Source of the DNA: Candidatus Parcubacteria bacterium
Lineage (GTDB): Bacteria; Patescibacteriota; Patescibacteriia; CAIXNZ01
Assembly (NCBI GenBank): GCA_026395755.1
Contig: JAPLYC010000058.1
Span: 1 to 33,156 of the forward strand
Direction: 5' to 3'
Length of the DNA stretch: 33,156 nt
Shown: positions 24,372-33,005 of the stretch, piece after piece
Layout of the letters: each line of letters begins with the position of its first letter
How positions within the stretch are numbered: position 1 is the first letter of the stretch
Notes under the pieces: generated by a model
Database searches by the model: none
Told to the model about the DNA's origin: nothing
Seen by the model: the letters and a program-made list of their open reading frames with translations, nothing else
Position numbers and translations under genes: made by a program

Positions 24372-26138
24372 TTACATTACTTTCTTGGTCAGACTTGACA
24401 CCAACCCATCACTGTCGCTTATAACCTTTTTCACATCCACCAACCGCAACTCCAATTTTCTGGCGCCGTTGAACTCATTTAAATTTATTTCACAAATTAC
24501 CTCAATCAAGTCCTCATGTTTAATTTCACTAATCATTCCCCCCATGCCAAAACCGATGGCTTCAAAACTTTTAACCATATTGTCATGTTTGAGAAACAAT
24601 TTCAGATGTTTATTATCGTTTCCGACCGTGCGCACATTTTCTACTTTTAAATTTTTAACTAAAAATATTGGCTTCGGGTTACCCATGCCGAATGGTTCAA
24701 ATTTTTCTATTTGTTCAAATAATTCCCAGGTTAAATCTCCTAAATTCAATTCTCCTTCTATTTCCAACTTGGGTGATAAATCCTGACCTTTTAATTGATC
24801 CTCTGCTATTTGCATTATCCGTTTCTTGAAATCAGCAATATATTTACGGCTTTTCATGGTAAAACCCGCTGCTCCGGGATGTCCGCCGTAAATTTTAAAA
24901 CAATCAGCAACCTGTTCTAAAGCCGCAATCATATTAAATTCCGGAATTGAGCGTCCTGAACCCGCAATTTTTGTCAAAGTCTTGGTAATAATCAGAATTG
25001 GGCGGTTATATTCATCCTTTATTTTACCTGCGGCTAATCCGATAATTCCCAGCGGCCAATTATTACCTTCAGCCAAAATCAGATATTGCCGGTCAATATC
25101 CTGAATTTCCCCCTTTATCTCTTTCATTATTTTTTCAGTAACACTCTGGCGTTTTTTATTATTGTTTTCCAGATTATCAGCCAATATTTCCGCTTCTGCC
25201 TGATCTTCGGTTTTCAAAAGTTCATACGCGCCATTGGCATGTTCCATGCGGCCGGCGGCATTTAAGCGCGGACCCAAAACATAACCGATATTTTCCGAGT
25301 TCATTAATTCAGTTTCAGTCACCGGCCAGATTCCCGCTTTTTGCGCCAGAAGTTTTAAGCCGATTCTTTTGGTTTTATTCAGGACAATCAAGCCATATTT
25401 CACCAAAGTACGGTTTTCTCCCAACAAAGGCATAACATCAGTTACCGTACCGATGGCCACTAAATCCAGCAACCATTTTTCATAACCTGACGGAAAAATT
25501 CCCCTTTTATCCCTGGCCACAATAGCCTGGGCTAATTTATAGGCTACGCCAACACCGGCTAACTCGTAAAATGGATAATTACAGGCTTTTACTTTAGGAT
25601 TAATAATGGCGTATGCAGGGGGAAGTTTTTTAGGCTCAGCATGATGGTCAGTAACAATCACATCAATCCCCTTTTGATTGGCAAAAATAATTTCATTAAA
25701 ATTACTGATCGCGCAATCCACCGTAATTATGAGTTTTACTTTTTGTTTGACAAAGTATTTAATTGTTTTTAAAAAAAGCCCATAACCTTCTTTTTCCCGA
25801 TGCGGAATATAAACTTCAAAATCAGCGCCCATTTTCTGTAAAATATTAGCAACTACAACTGAACTTGTCACCCCGTCAGCATCATAATCCCCGTGAATGG
25901 CAATTTTTTCCTTATTAGCAACTGCCTGGTATATTCTGGCTACAGCCTTGTCCATATCCGGAAATAAAAAAGGGTCAAGAACATCCTGACCATAATCCGG
26001 GGTTAAAAAAGCATCAATCTGTTTTTGAGTAACTAAATCGCGATTAAAAAGCAATTGTAAAATCACACCCGGAATTTCCGGAAAACTCTTTTTTAATTCC
26101 AAACCAACCGGCTCTTTCAGAACCCACTTTTTGAGCAT
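24372..26138 (-). CDS. recJ: Single-stranded-DNA-specific exonuclease RecJ
   Basis: 588 aa with DHH motifs: AIHGDYDADGVTSS, LIITVDCAISN, DVIVTDHHAEP, and DHHA1 domain SGRSIPEFNMIAALEQ...YGGHPGAAGFTM. Confidence 0.97.
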   Translation of the reverse strand: MLKKWVLKEPVGLELKKSFPEIPGVILQLLFNRDLVTQKQIDAFLTPDYGQDVLDPFLFPDMDKAVARIYQAVANKEKIAIHGDYDADGVTSSVVVANILQKMGADFEVYIPHREKEGYGLFLKTIKYFVKQKVKLIITVDCAISNFNEIIFANQKGIDVIVTDHHAEPKKLPPAYAIINPKVKACNYPFYELAGVGVAYKLAQAIVARDKRGIFPSGYEKWLLDLVAIGTVTDVMPLLGENRTLVKYGLIVLNKTKRIGLKLLAQKAGIWPVTETELMNSENIGYVLGPRLNAAGRMEHANGAYELLKTEDQAEAEILADNLENNNKKRQSVTEKIMKEIKGEIQDIDRQYLILAEGNNWPLGIIGLAAGKIKDEYNRPILIITKTLTKIAGSGRSIPEFNMIAALEQVADCFKIYGGHPGAAGFTMKSRKYIADFKKRIMQIAEDQLKGQDLSPKLEIEGELNLGDLTWELFEQIEKFEPFGMGNPKPIFLVKNLKVENVRTVGNDNKHLKLFLKHDNMVKSFEAIGFGMGGMISEIKHEDLIEVICEINLNEFNGARKLELRLVDVKKVISDSDGLVSSLTKKVM

Positions 26139-26164
26139 GAATATGTAAGTGAATAGTAAATAAA

Positions 26165-26280
26165 TTTGTCATGATGAGCCCTTCAGCTCAGGGCAAGCTT
26201 TACGAGTTTACAGTGAGCGTAGCCGAACTGAGCCATGACGCCGACGAGTCACCCTTCGACTAAGCTCAGGGTGACAAAAA
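26165..26280. repeat. Intergenic long-hairpin element, AGCTTAGTCGAA family copy 1
   Basis: TTTGTCATGATGAGCCCTTCAGCTCAGGGC...GCCGACGAGTCACCCTTCGACTAAGCTCAGGGTGACAAA; outer arms TTTGTCA/TGACAAA, right half shared with 28439..28530. Confidence 0.75.
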
Positions 26281-26282
26281 AC

Positions 26283-26381
26283 CTACATCAAGGCCGGCCC
26301 GATGGTCCAGATCAGCATGGATAAAACAACGATGATGCTGAGGAAAATCCAGACGATTTTGATCATATTTTGTCTTTTCAT
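26283..26381 (-). CDS. Short (32-aa) single-TM membrane peptide
   Basis: Manual translation MKRQNMIKIVWIFLSIIVVLSMLIWTIGPALM*: positively charged N-terminus plus one TM helix, in the recJ-lepA gap. Below the ORF-track length cutoff; no clear SD. Confidence 0.6.
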   Translation of the reverse strand: MKRQNMIKIVWIFLSIIVVLSMLIWTIGPALM

Positions 26382-26515
26382 AGATATATATTGATAACTT
26401 AAACACAGAATTAATTTCACAGAAAGCGCTGAATTAGATATTTCTGTGTTTTCAGTGAATAACCTTCAGTGGTTTATACAATTCCATTTTATCAAATTAT
26501 TCGTTCTCAATCCAC

Positions 26516-28378
26516 CTACCGCTTAAGTATCTTCAAAAACGTCTCCGTCGGGATATCGACTGAACCGGCCCCGATTGCCGCCATTTTCTTTTTGCCTTTT
26601 TTCTGTTTATCCAAAAGTTTGTTTTTGCGGGTGACATCGCCGCCATAAAGTTTGGCAATTACATCTTTACGATACGCGCTTAAACGCTCACTGGCCAAAA
26701 CCTTACCGCCAACCGCGGCCTGCAATTTAACTACAAACCACTGTTTGGGCAAGCTCTCTTTCAAAGTAGTAACTATTTGCTTGCCGACTTTATGAGCTTC
26801 ATCTTTATAAACAATTGATGCCAATGATTCCACGGTCTCTTCAGCCACCATAATATCCAGACGCGCCACTTCAGCTTTTTGATAACCGCAAAATTCATAA
26901 TTCAATGAAGCATAGCCAGAGCTCAGGCTTTTTAACTTATCGTAAAAATCAGTCAAAATTGAAGCCAAGGGCATTTTATAATGTAAAATCACACGCTGAT
27001 CCAATTCCGAAGCTGACATTAAATATTCAGTATTGATATATTCTCCTCTTTTTTCCGCCACCAATTGCATAATCCCGCCCAGAAAATCCTTGGGCGAAAC
27101 AATATCAACCTTAATCAGAGGCTCTTCAATTTTTTCAATATAATTTGGATCGGGCAGATCAATAGGGCTTTTAATGACTATCTGATTTGCCTCCAGATTT
27201 TCAGCCAAAAAATCTCGGCTTTTTAATTGGGCAGCCAATTCCTTTTTCAAACCGGCTGATTTCAAAGTCACTTTATAACCGACGCTCGGTACGGTTACAA
27301 TTAAATCCAGATTGAATTCCCGCTTTAATCGCTCCTGGAAAATTTCCAAATGAAGCAGACCCAAAAAGCCGCAGCGAAAACCAAAGCCCAAAGCTGAAGA
27401 ATGTTCCGGTTCAAAAAATAAAGCGGCGTCATTTAATTTTAATTTATTTACAGCCTCGCGTAATTTATTAAACTCACTGCCCTCTTTACAAAAAATACCG
27501 GCAAAAACCATGGGGCGGACTTCCTTATAACCGGGTAAAGGTTCAACTTCAGCCCCTTTTACGGTAATGGTGTCGCCGACTCTAGACTTTTCCACGTCTT
27601 TTAGACCGGTAACTATATAGCCGATCTGACCGGCTGCCAAAATTTCAGTCGGATCCAAGCTGATTTTCATTTTACCGACTTCCAGAGTTTCAGTGATGGT
27701 CTGACTGGCAATAAAATAAACCGGCTGGCCTTTTTTTAATTCACCGTCAAAAACCCTGACATAAACAATCACGCCTTTATACTCATCATAAAAAGAATCA
27801 AAAATCAGAGCCCGAAACGGCTCCTGACTATTGGTTACAGGCGCCGGAACTCTTTTGATTACTGTATCTAAAATCCCCAAGACCCCTTCTCCTGTTTTGG
27901 CCGAACACATTAAAATCTCATCTTCCTTACAGCCTAAAAGATTAATAATTTCCATTTTAGTTTTAGTCACCTGAGCGTTGGGCAAGTCAATTTTATTAAT
28001 TACCGGAATAATGGTTAAATTTTGTTCAATGGCCAGATAGAGATTAGCAATCGTCTGTGCTTGTATCCCCTGGGTTGCGTCAACTAAAAGAATAGCGCCT
28101 TCAACGCAGGCCAACGAACGTGAAACTTCATAAGTAAAATCAACATGCCCTGGCGTATCAATCAAATTCAAAGTATAGTCCTGATATTTCATCTGGACCG
28201 GAGTTAATTTAATGGTAATACCTCTTTCCCGCTCCAAATCCATAGAATCCAAAATCTGGGCCTTCATATTCCTTTTTTCCACCGTCCCAGTCAATTCCAA
28301 AAGCCGGTCAGCCAGCGTAGATTTGCCGTGATCGATATGGGCGATGATGCAAAAATTACGGATATTACTTGAGTTCAT
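26516..28378 (-). CDS. lepA: Elongation factor 4 (LepA) GTPase
   Basis: 620 aa: NFCIIAHIDHGKSTLADRLLELTG, DSMDLERERGITIKL, LIDTPGHVDF, VINKIDLP, C-terminal GGDVTRKNKLLDKQKKGKKKM. Confidence 0.98.
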   Translation of the reverse strand: MNSSNIRNFCIIAHIDHGKSTLADRLLELTGTVEKRNMKAQILDSMDLERERGITIKLTPVQMKYQDYTLNLIDTPGHVDFTYEVSRSLACVEGAILLVDATQGIQAQTIANLYLAIEQNLTIIPVINKIDLPNAQVTKTKMEIINLLGCKEDEILMCSAKTGEGVLGILDTVIKRVPAPVTNSQEPFRALIFDSFYDEYKGVIVYVRVFDGELKKGQPVYFIASQTITETLEVGKMKISLDPTEILAAGQIGYIVTGLKDVEKSRVGDTITVKGAEVEPLPGYKEVRPMVFAGIFCKEGSEFNKLREAVNKLKLNDAALFFEPEHSSALGFGFRCGFLGLLHLEIFQERLKREFNLDLIVTVPSVGYKVTLKSAGLKKELAAQLKSRDFLAENLEANQIVIKSPIDLPDPNYIEKIEEPLIKVDIVSPKDFLGGIMQLVAEKRGEYINTEYLMSASELDQRVILHYKMPLASILTDFYDKLKSLSSGYASLNYEFCGYQKAEVARLDIMVAEETVESLASIVYKDEAHKVGKQIVTTLKESLPKQWFVVKLQAAVGGKVLASERLSAYRKDVIAKLYGGDVTRKNKLLDKQKKGKKKMAAIGAGSVDIPTETFLKILKR

Positions 28379-28438
28379 ATGGACTCATTTTAGCAGAAAA
28401 AGCGGATAGAATCAACTTCTAAAAGACCATAAAGTAAA

Positions 28439-28530
28439 ACGGCCGCTCTCGTGTCATGGTGAGCTTAGTCGAACCATACGCCGACGACGTCACCCGTTCG
28501 ACTAAGCTCAGGGTGACAAGAGCGGCCGTT
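28439..28530. repeat. Intergenic long-hairpin element, AGCTTAGTCGAA family copy 2
   Basis: AACGGCCGCTCTCGTGTCATGGTGAGCTTAGTCGAAC ... GTTCGACTAAGCTCAGGGTGACAAGAGCGGCCGTT: about 35-nt near-perfect inverted arms. Confidence 0.85.
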
Positions 28531-28597
28531 CGCTTCAAATTCGCATGTGTTAAATTACAATTGTTTAAATCTCACCAACCGCGATTCGCATTAATTA

Positions 28598-28626
28598 AAA
28601 AAACCGAGCCTTGTGAGCCCGGCTTG
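28598..28626 (-). terminator. Rho-independent terminator downstream of the 108-aa gene
   Basis: Minus strand GCCGGGCTCACAAGGCTCGGTTTTTTT. Confidence 0.75.
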
Positions 28627-28643
28627 TTCCATGGTGATGGGAT

Positions 28644-28970
28644 CTATTCGAACATTTCTTTTTTAAGTTCGAAAATTGCCGATCCCGTTTTGAAGCTCTG
28701 ATCTTTCTGAAAAAAGCTGCTGACCTGCTGAGCGGATAATTCGCAGCTTTCAATCACCCAACCGATCACTTTAGCTGCATAAATATCCTGGCCTTCAATA
28801 GCCGTTGAAACGACTTTAAAGTCATGGCCCTGGCCTTCAAACTTGATTGTCACTTTCTCCAGAAAAAAAATACTCAACTTCTGCCAGATGGAAATTTTGG
28901 CAACGATACTTATCCCATCCGCATAGACCCGGGAACCCTTTTCAACCAGAAAATAAAATCTCTGTTCCAT
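28644..28970 (-). CDS. Small uncharacterised protein (108 aa), monocistronic
   Basis: MEQRFYFLVEKGSRVYADGISIVAKISIWQKLS...; SD AGGAGAGAGAAG, strong promoter at 29061-29089, terminator downstream. Confidence 0.8.
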   Translation of the reverse strand: MEQRFYFLVEKGSRVYADGISIVAKISIWQKLSIFFLEKVTIKFEGQGHDFKVVSTAIEGQDIYAAKVIGWVIESCELSAQQVSSFFQKDQSFKTGSAIFELKKEMFE

Positions 28971-29060
28971 CTTCTCTCTCCTTTTATCCCAAGTAAGATG
29001 AGTTAAGTTACAATCCTTACTTCGCGTATATCACGAAGTGCTAAAAAATGCCCATATTAA

Positions 29061-29089
29061 ATAATAACATGAAATATGTTTTTTGTCAA
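29061..29089 (-). promoter_or_regulatory. Sigma70-type promoter for the 108-aa gene
   Basis: Minus strand TTGACA (29084-29089), 17-nt spacer, TATTAT (29061-29066). Confidence 0.75.
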
Positions 29090-29104
29090 TAGTATTGGGA
29101 GTAG

Positions 29105-29131
29105 GAAAAAAAACGAGCCTTGTGAGCCCGT
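29105..29131 (-). terminator. Rho-independent terminator downstream of murJ
   Basis: Minus strand ACGGGCTCACAAGGCTCGTTTTTTTT; nearly identical to 28598..28626. Confidence 0.75.
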
Positions 29132-29171
29132 ATCTATTAACTATTAGCCATTTGTCATTAGCCACAAGCCA

Positions 29172-30821
29172 TTAAACTTCAACGTTCTCGTCCATACTCT
29201 CCTTAGGATAATTTTCCTTTTCCTTAAAGATTCTCTTTTTCAGAGAATTAACAAAAGTTATCATTTCCTGAGATTTCAAAGCCAGGCCAACCACAATAAA
29301 GACGGCAATACCTACCAAGCCGGCGATTAAACCCTGCAAAAAAATACCGATAAAAGTCGTGGTGCCAAAATAAGGTTCAATACCGAATTTCATAAATTGA
29401 GTTACTACAGCCAGGGCCAAAGTCGCGACTGATATTTTAAAGACTGACCAAATCACATTTTTTTCATCCAGACTTCCGGCTCTGAGTCGCAAGCCTATCC
29501 ACAGCAAAGCAAAATTCAAAATGCTGGATATGGAAAAAGCCAAAGCCAGACCGCTGACACCCAGATCAAAATTATAACCTAAAAATTCAAAAGGTTTAAT
29601 TAAAATTAGGCTTAAAATTATATTAATCACTGAAGAAATTAAACCTAAAATGAAGGGAGTTAAAGAATTTTGAAACGCATAATAACCTCGGATTAAAAGC
29701 GGAATCAAAGCCTGGGCAAATAAACTAATCGTAAACATAGCCAACGTATCAATAGTCAAAACAGTATCCTCCCAAGTAAATTGGCCGGAACCCAAAATCA
29801 CACGTACGATCTGAGCGCGCAAAACCAGAAGTAAAACAGAAGCCGGGATCATAAAAAATAAAATCTGGCGGGTGGTATTGGAAAAACTATGAATAAATTC
29901 CTTTTTATCTTCTTTAATCGCCAAAGCTGCCAAAGTAGGAAAAGCAGCAATGGCAAAGGAGATGCCAAAAATACCGACCGGAAAAATCTGCAAATTATTG
30001 GCCAGATTAAATATGGCCAAAGACCCGCCGGCCAAAGTCGAAGCGACAATAGTAATAACAACCAAATTTAATTGATTGATTGCCAAGGTCAATGTTCTGG
30101 GCACCATAATTCTGCCGATTTTTTTAATGGCTTCATCCTTCCAATTAAAAATCAACTGATAGCGAAAACCCAACCAGGTACAGGACGGGATTTGAACCAA
30201 TAAATGTAAAAATGCACCCAGTACTACGCCCCAGGCCAAACCCTCAATGCCCCACCACGGCACAAAGACCAAAGCGCCGAAAATAATTCCCAGATTATAA
30301 AATATCGGAGCGAAGGAATAAACTAAAAATCTTTTAAAAGACTGCAAAACACCGCCCAAGACGCTGCTAATTCCCAAAAGAAGCGGACTTAGAAACATAA
30401 TACGAGTCAAAGCAATTGTAGTGGCCATTTTGTCACCGCTAAATCCCGGGGTAATCAATTGCATCAATTGCGGCGCAAAAATAAAAAGCAGCCCGCATAA
30501 AACCAGCAAACCTATAATTATCAGATTCAAAATTTCATTAGTCAAACGCCAGGCCTTATCATTTTCCTGTCGTTGTAAATATAAAGTAAAAATCGGGATA
30601 AAACCCGCTGACAAGGCTCCCAAAACCAAAAGGTTGAAAATCAAATCGGGTATTCTAAAGGCCGCATAATACGTATCCAAGGTATCACCGGCGCCGAATT
30701 GACCGGCCAAAATTCTGTCCCTGATCACACCTAAAAAACGGCTTGCCAATGAAGCCGCGCCCACGATAATGGCTGCCGAGGTGATAGTCTTGGACTCTCC
30801 GTTTATTAAGCTTTTAATCAT
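29172..30821 (-). CDS. murJ: Lipid II flippase MurJ/MviN
   Basis: 549 aa polytopic protein: TSAAIIVGAASLASRFLGVIRDRILAGQFGAGDTLDTYYAAFRIPDLIFNLLVLGALSAGFIPIF is the canonical MurJ N-terminus. Confidence 0.97.
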   Translation of the reverse strand: MIKSLINGESKTITSAAIIVGAASLASRFLGVIRDRILAGQFGAGDTLDTYYAAFRIPDLIFNLLVLGALSAGFIPIFTLYLQRQENDKAWRLTNEILNLIIIGLLVLCGLLFIFAPQLMQLITPGFSGDKMATTIALTRIMFLSPLLLGISSVLGGVLQSFKRFLVYSFAPIFYNLGIIFGALVFVPWWGIEGLAWGVVLGAFLHLLVQIPSCTWLGFRYQLIFNWKDEAIKKIGRIMVPRTLTLAINQLNLVVITIVASTLAGGSLAIFNLANNLQIFPVGIFGISFAIAAFPTLAALAIKEDKKEFIHSFSNTTRQILFFMIPASVLLLVLRAQIVRVILGSGQFTWEDTVLTIDTLAMFTISLFAQALIPLLIRGYYAFQNSLTPFILGLISSVINIILSLILIKPFEFLGYNFDLGVSGLALAFSISSILNFALLWIGLRLRAGSLDEKNVIWSVFKISVATLALAVVTQFMKFGIEPYFGTTTFIGIFLQGLIAGLVGIAVFIVVGLALKSQEMITFVNSLKKRIFKEKENYPKESMDENVEV

Positions 30822-30822
30822 A

Positions 30823-30909
30823 TCGTAAATCGACTATCGGTTTCGTTGGACGTTACGTTATACGTTTAACGATAAACGTAACGAATGTCGATACCGAATA
30901 ACGAATAAC
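30823..30909. repeat. CGTTA-family palindromic intergenic element, copy A
   Basis: ATCGGTTTCGTTGGACGTTACGTTATACGTTTAACGATAAACGTAACGAATGTCGATACCGAATAACGAAT; by hand 61 of 71 positions match copy B. Confidence 0.85.
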
Positions 30910-31775
30910 TATTTTAATAATAACAATCCCACACCAATTAATATCTGCGCAATTCCCATACTCAATTTCATCCATTTATTAAACCTTTCCTGAACATCCT
31001 TGGCTTCAAAAATATGATGGGTTTTTACTAAAATTGCATAAACAAGAACTAATGGCGTGATAAACATTAAATTATAAAGCAGTAAATATAAAATTGTCCT
31101 GATATAATGAAAAGTCTGAGTCATGATGGCAATGGAACCGACATACAAAGGCAAAGAGCAAGGCAATTCAAATACAGTCACTGCCATACCTAATAGTATC
31201 GTAGTATGCCAGTCAACTTTTCTGATTAATTTTAATAGAAGTGGCACTCGGCCTTTGGAAACACCCAAGGAAAACCATTTGCCATAAGCAAAAAAATCCT
31301 TGATATTGATAAGCGCCGCAACCCAAACCGCGGCGACAATAACATATTTTATAATATGACTAAGTTCCTGATACCAGGACTGAGAAATTAGCTGATATAC
31401 AAATTGTGAAAATACGACCCCAATTAAAAAATAAGTGACAAAAACAGTAGCAATATAAATCAGACCTAATCTGACCATACGGTGCGGATCATGGGCAAAA
31501 ACCAAAAGATAACCTAGCAGCAAAATCAGCATGCCAATGGCACAGGGATTAATGCCGTCCAAAAGACCGGCAGTGGCAATCAAGGCAAAGCTGATTCCCC
31601 TATTTTCCAGCATAGTCGCCAATTGCAAGCCCTGCTGAGTGCAGCCGTTATTGCCGGCCTGACATACCTGACTGTTTTCCGTTGGCTGCGCCAAAACATG
31701 ATCTACGCCAAACATTAAAAGCGGAACCAAAATCAAAAAAAGAAGTAATAAGATTATTTTATAATTATTTTTCAT
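30909..31775 (-). CDS. Cytochrome c biogenesis/thiol-disulfide transmembrane protein (CcdA/DsbD-like)
   Basis: 288 aa polytopic protein with paired conserved Cys motifs LDGINPCAIGMLILLLGYLL and VFELPCSLPLYVGSI. Confidence 0.85.
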   Translation of the reverse strand: MKNNYKIILLLLFLILVPLLMFGVDHVLAQPTENSQVCQAGNNGCTQQGLQLATMLENRGISFALIATAGLLDGINPCAIGMLILLLGYLLVFAHDPHRMVRLGLIYIATVFVTYFLIGVVFSQFVYQLISQSWYQELSHIIKYVIVAAVWVAALINIKDFFAYGKWFSLGVSKGRVPLLLKLIRKVDWHTTILLGMAVTVFELPCSLPLYVGSIAIMTQTFHYIRTILYLLLYNLMFITPLVLVYAILVKTHHIFEAKDVQERFNKWMKLSMGIAQILIGVGLLLLK

Positions 31776-31776
31776 A

Positions 31777-32904
31777 TTATTTTAACTTTTTTGCCAATTC
31801 AACAATTAATTTTTCCTCATTAGCCGGAATGACAATACTCTTATACTTAGGCAAATCTTTCAGAATTAAACGCCTGATAATTTCGCTTCGTTCGCCTATG
31901 CCTCCCGTAAAGACCAAAGCATCAACTTTCCCTAAAATTGCGCTATATGCGCCAATGTACTTTTTTATATTATAGATAAATATATCTAATGTCAACTTAG
32001 CAATTTCTTTGTCCTTGGTTCTTGTTTTTCCCGGCAGTTTAAAGCCTTTAACCAGATAGCCGGCTTTAACCAGAATTTCCCGCATATCCATACTTCCTGA
32101 CAGCCCAAAAAGGCCGGAACGCTTATTTAACATTTCATTGACTTCATCTTCGGACATTTTTAAGCTGCGAATTAAATATAAAGGAATAGCCGGATCAATG
32201 CTGCCAGATCGGGTAGACATAACCAAACCTTCTAAAGGCGTAAATCCCATAGAAGTATCAATTGCCTTACCATTTTTAATGGCAGTGATACTGCAGCCGG
32301 ATCCCAGATGACAAGTGATTAAATTCAATTTATTTAAAGATTTTTTTAATTTTAACGCTGCCTGTTCAGCCACATACTGATGGGAAATACCATGAAAACC
32401 GTAGCGCCTGATTTTATATTTTTTGTAATAGCTTAAAGGAATAGCATAAATATAGGCATGCTTGGGCAAAGTCTGATAAAAACCGGTGTCAAAAACCGCC
32501 ACATCAGCGACTTCAGGCATATATTTTTGGCTGGCTTTAATGCAGGCAATCCCGACCGGATTATGGAGAGGCGCCAATTTATTATAAGTTTCCAATCTGG
32601 CCAGAACTTTTTTCGTGATCAAAGTCGGCTTGGTAAATTCTTCACCGCCATGAACAACCCGATGCCCGACCAAAACAATGCCGGATTTCAAATCCTCAAT
32701 TTTCGAAACCAAAAGACGAAAAGCCTGCTCATGCGTCTCGACTTCCTCAATTTCTTTTTTATCACCGATTTTAATAAACGAATTCATCAGTCCAATCCGC
32801 TCCACGATCCCCTCTCTGACCGATTTCAAATCAGCAAAGTTAAAAATTTTAAACTTCAAAGTCGCACTGCCCGCATTGAGGACTAGAATATATTTTTGTT
32901 GCAT
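31777..32904 (-). CDS. ackA: Acetate kinase
   Basis: 375 aa: ILVLNAGSATLKFKIF, GHRVVHGGEEF, FDTGFYQTLPKHAYIYAIPLSYYKKYKIRRYGFHGISHQYV, CHLGSGCSITAIKNGKAIDTSMGFTPLEGLVMSTRSGSIDPAI, VFTGGIGERS. Confidence 0.98.
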   Translation of the reverse strand: MQQKYILVLNAGSATLKFKIFNFADLKSVREGIVERIGLMNSFIKIGDKKEIEEVETHEQAFRLLVSKIEDLKSGIVLVGHRVVHGGEEFTKPTLITKKVLARLETYNKLAPLHNPVGIACIKASQKYMPEVADVAVFDTGFYQTLPKHAYIYAIPLSYYKKYKIRRYGFHGISHQYVAEQAALKLKKSLNKLNLITCHLGSGCSITAIKNGKAIDTSMGFTPLEGLVMSTRSGSIDPAIPLYLIRSLKMSEDEVNEMLNKRSGLFGLSGSMDMREILVKAGYLVKGFKLPGKTRTKDKEIAKLTLDIFIYNIKKYIGAYSAILGKVDALVFTGGIGERSEIIRRLILKDLPKYKSIVIPANEEKLIVELAKKLK

Positions 32905-32911
32905 AAATTTT

Positions 32912-33005
32912 AAACGTTATAAGTTAATCGGTTTCGTTTGGCGTTACGTTATACGTTTAACGTTAAACGAAACGTATCCCGATACCGCAAAACGATTTAC
33001 GATTT
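32912..33005. repeat. CGTTA-family palindromic intergenic element, copy B
   Basis: AATCGGTTTCGTTTGGCGTTACGTTATACGTTTAACGTTAAACGAAACGTATCCCGATACCGCAAAACGATTTACG; contains the perfect 16-nt palindrome CGTTTAACGTTAAACG; overlaps the stop codon of the next gene. Confidence 0.85.

Noticed and set aside
32458-32886. Plus-strand 142-aa ORF opposite ackA
   Set aside because: Antisense to acetate kinase motifs; no supporting signals.
16690-33005. CGTTA-rich repeats as a CRISPR array
   Set aside because: Copies are dispersed, degenerate and without regularly spaced identical repeats and spacers; no cas genes.
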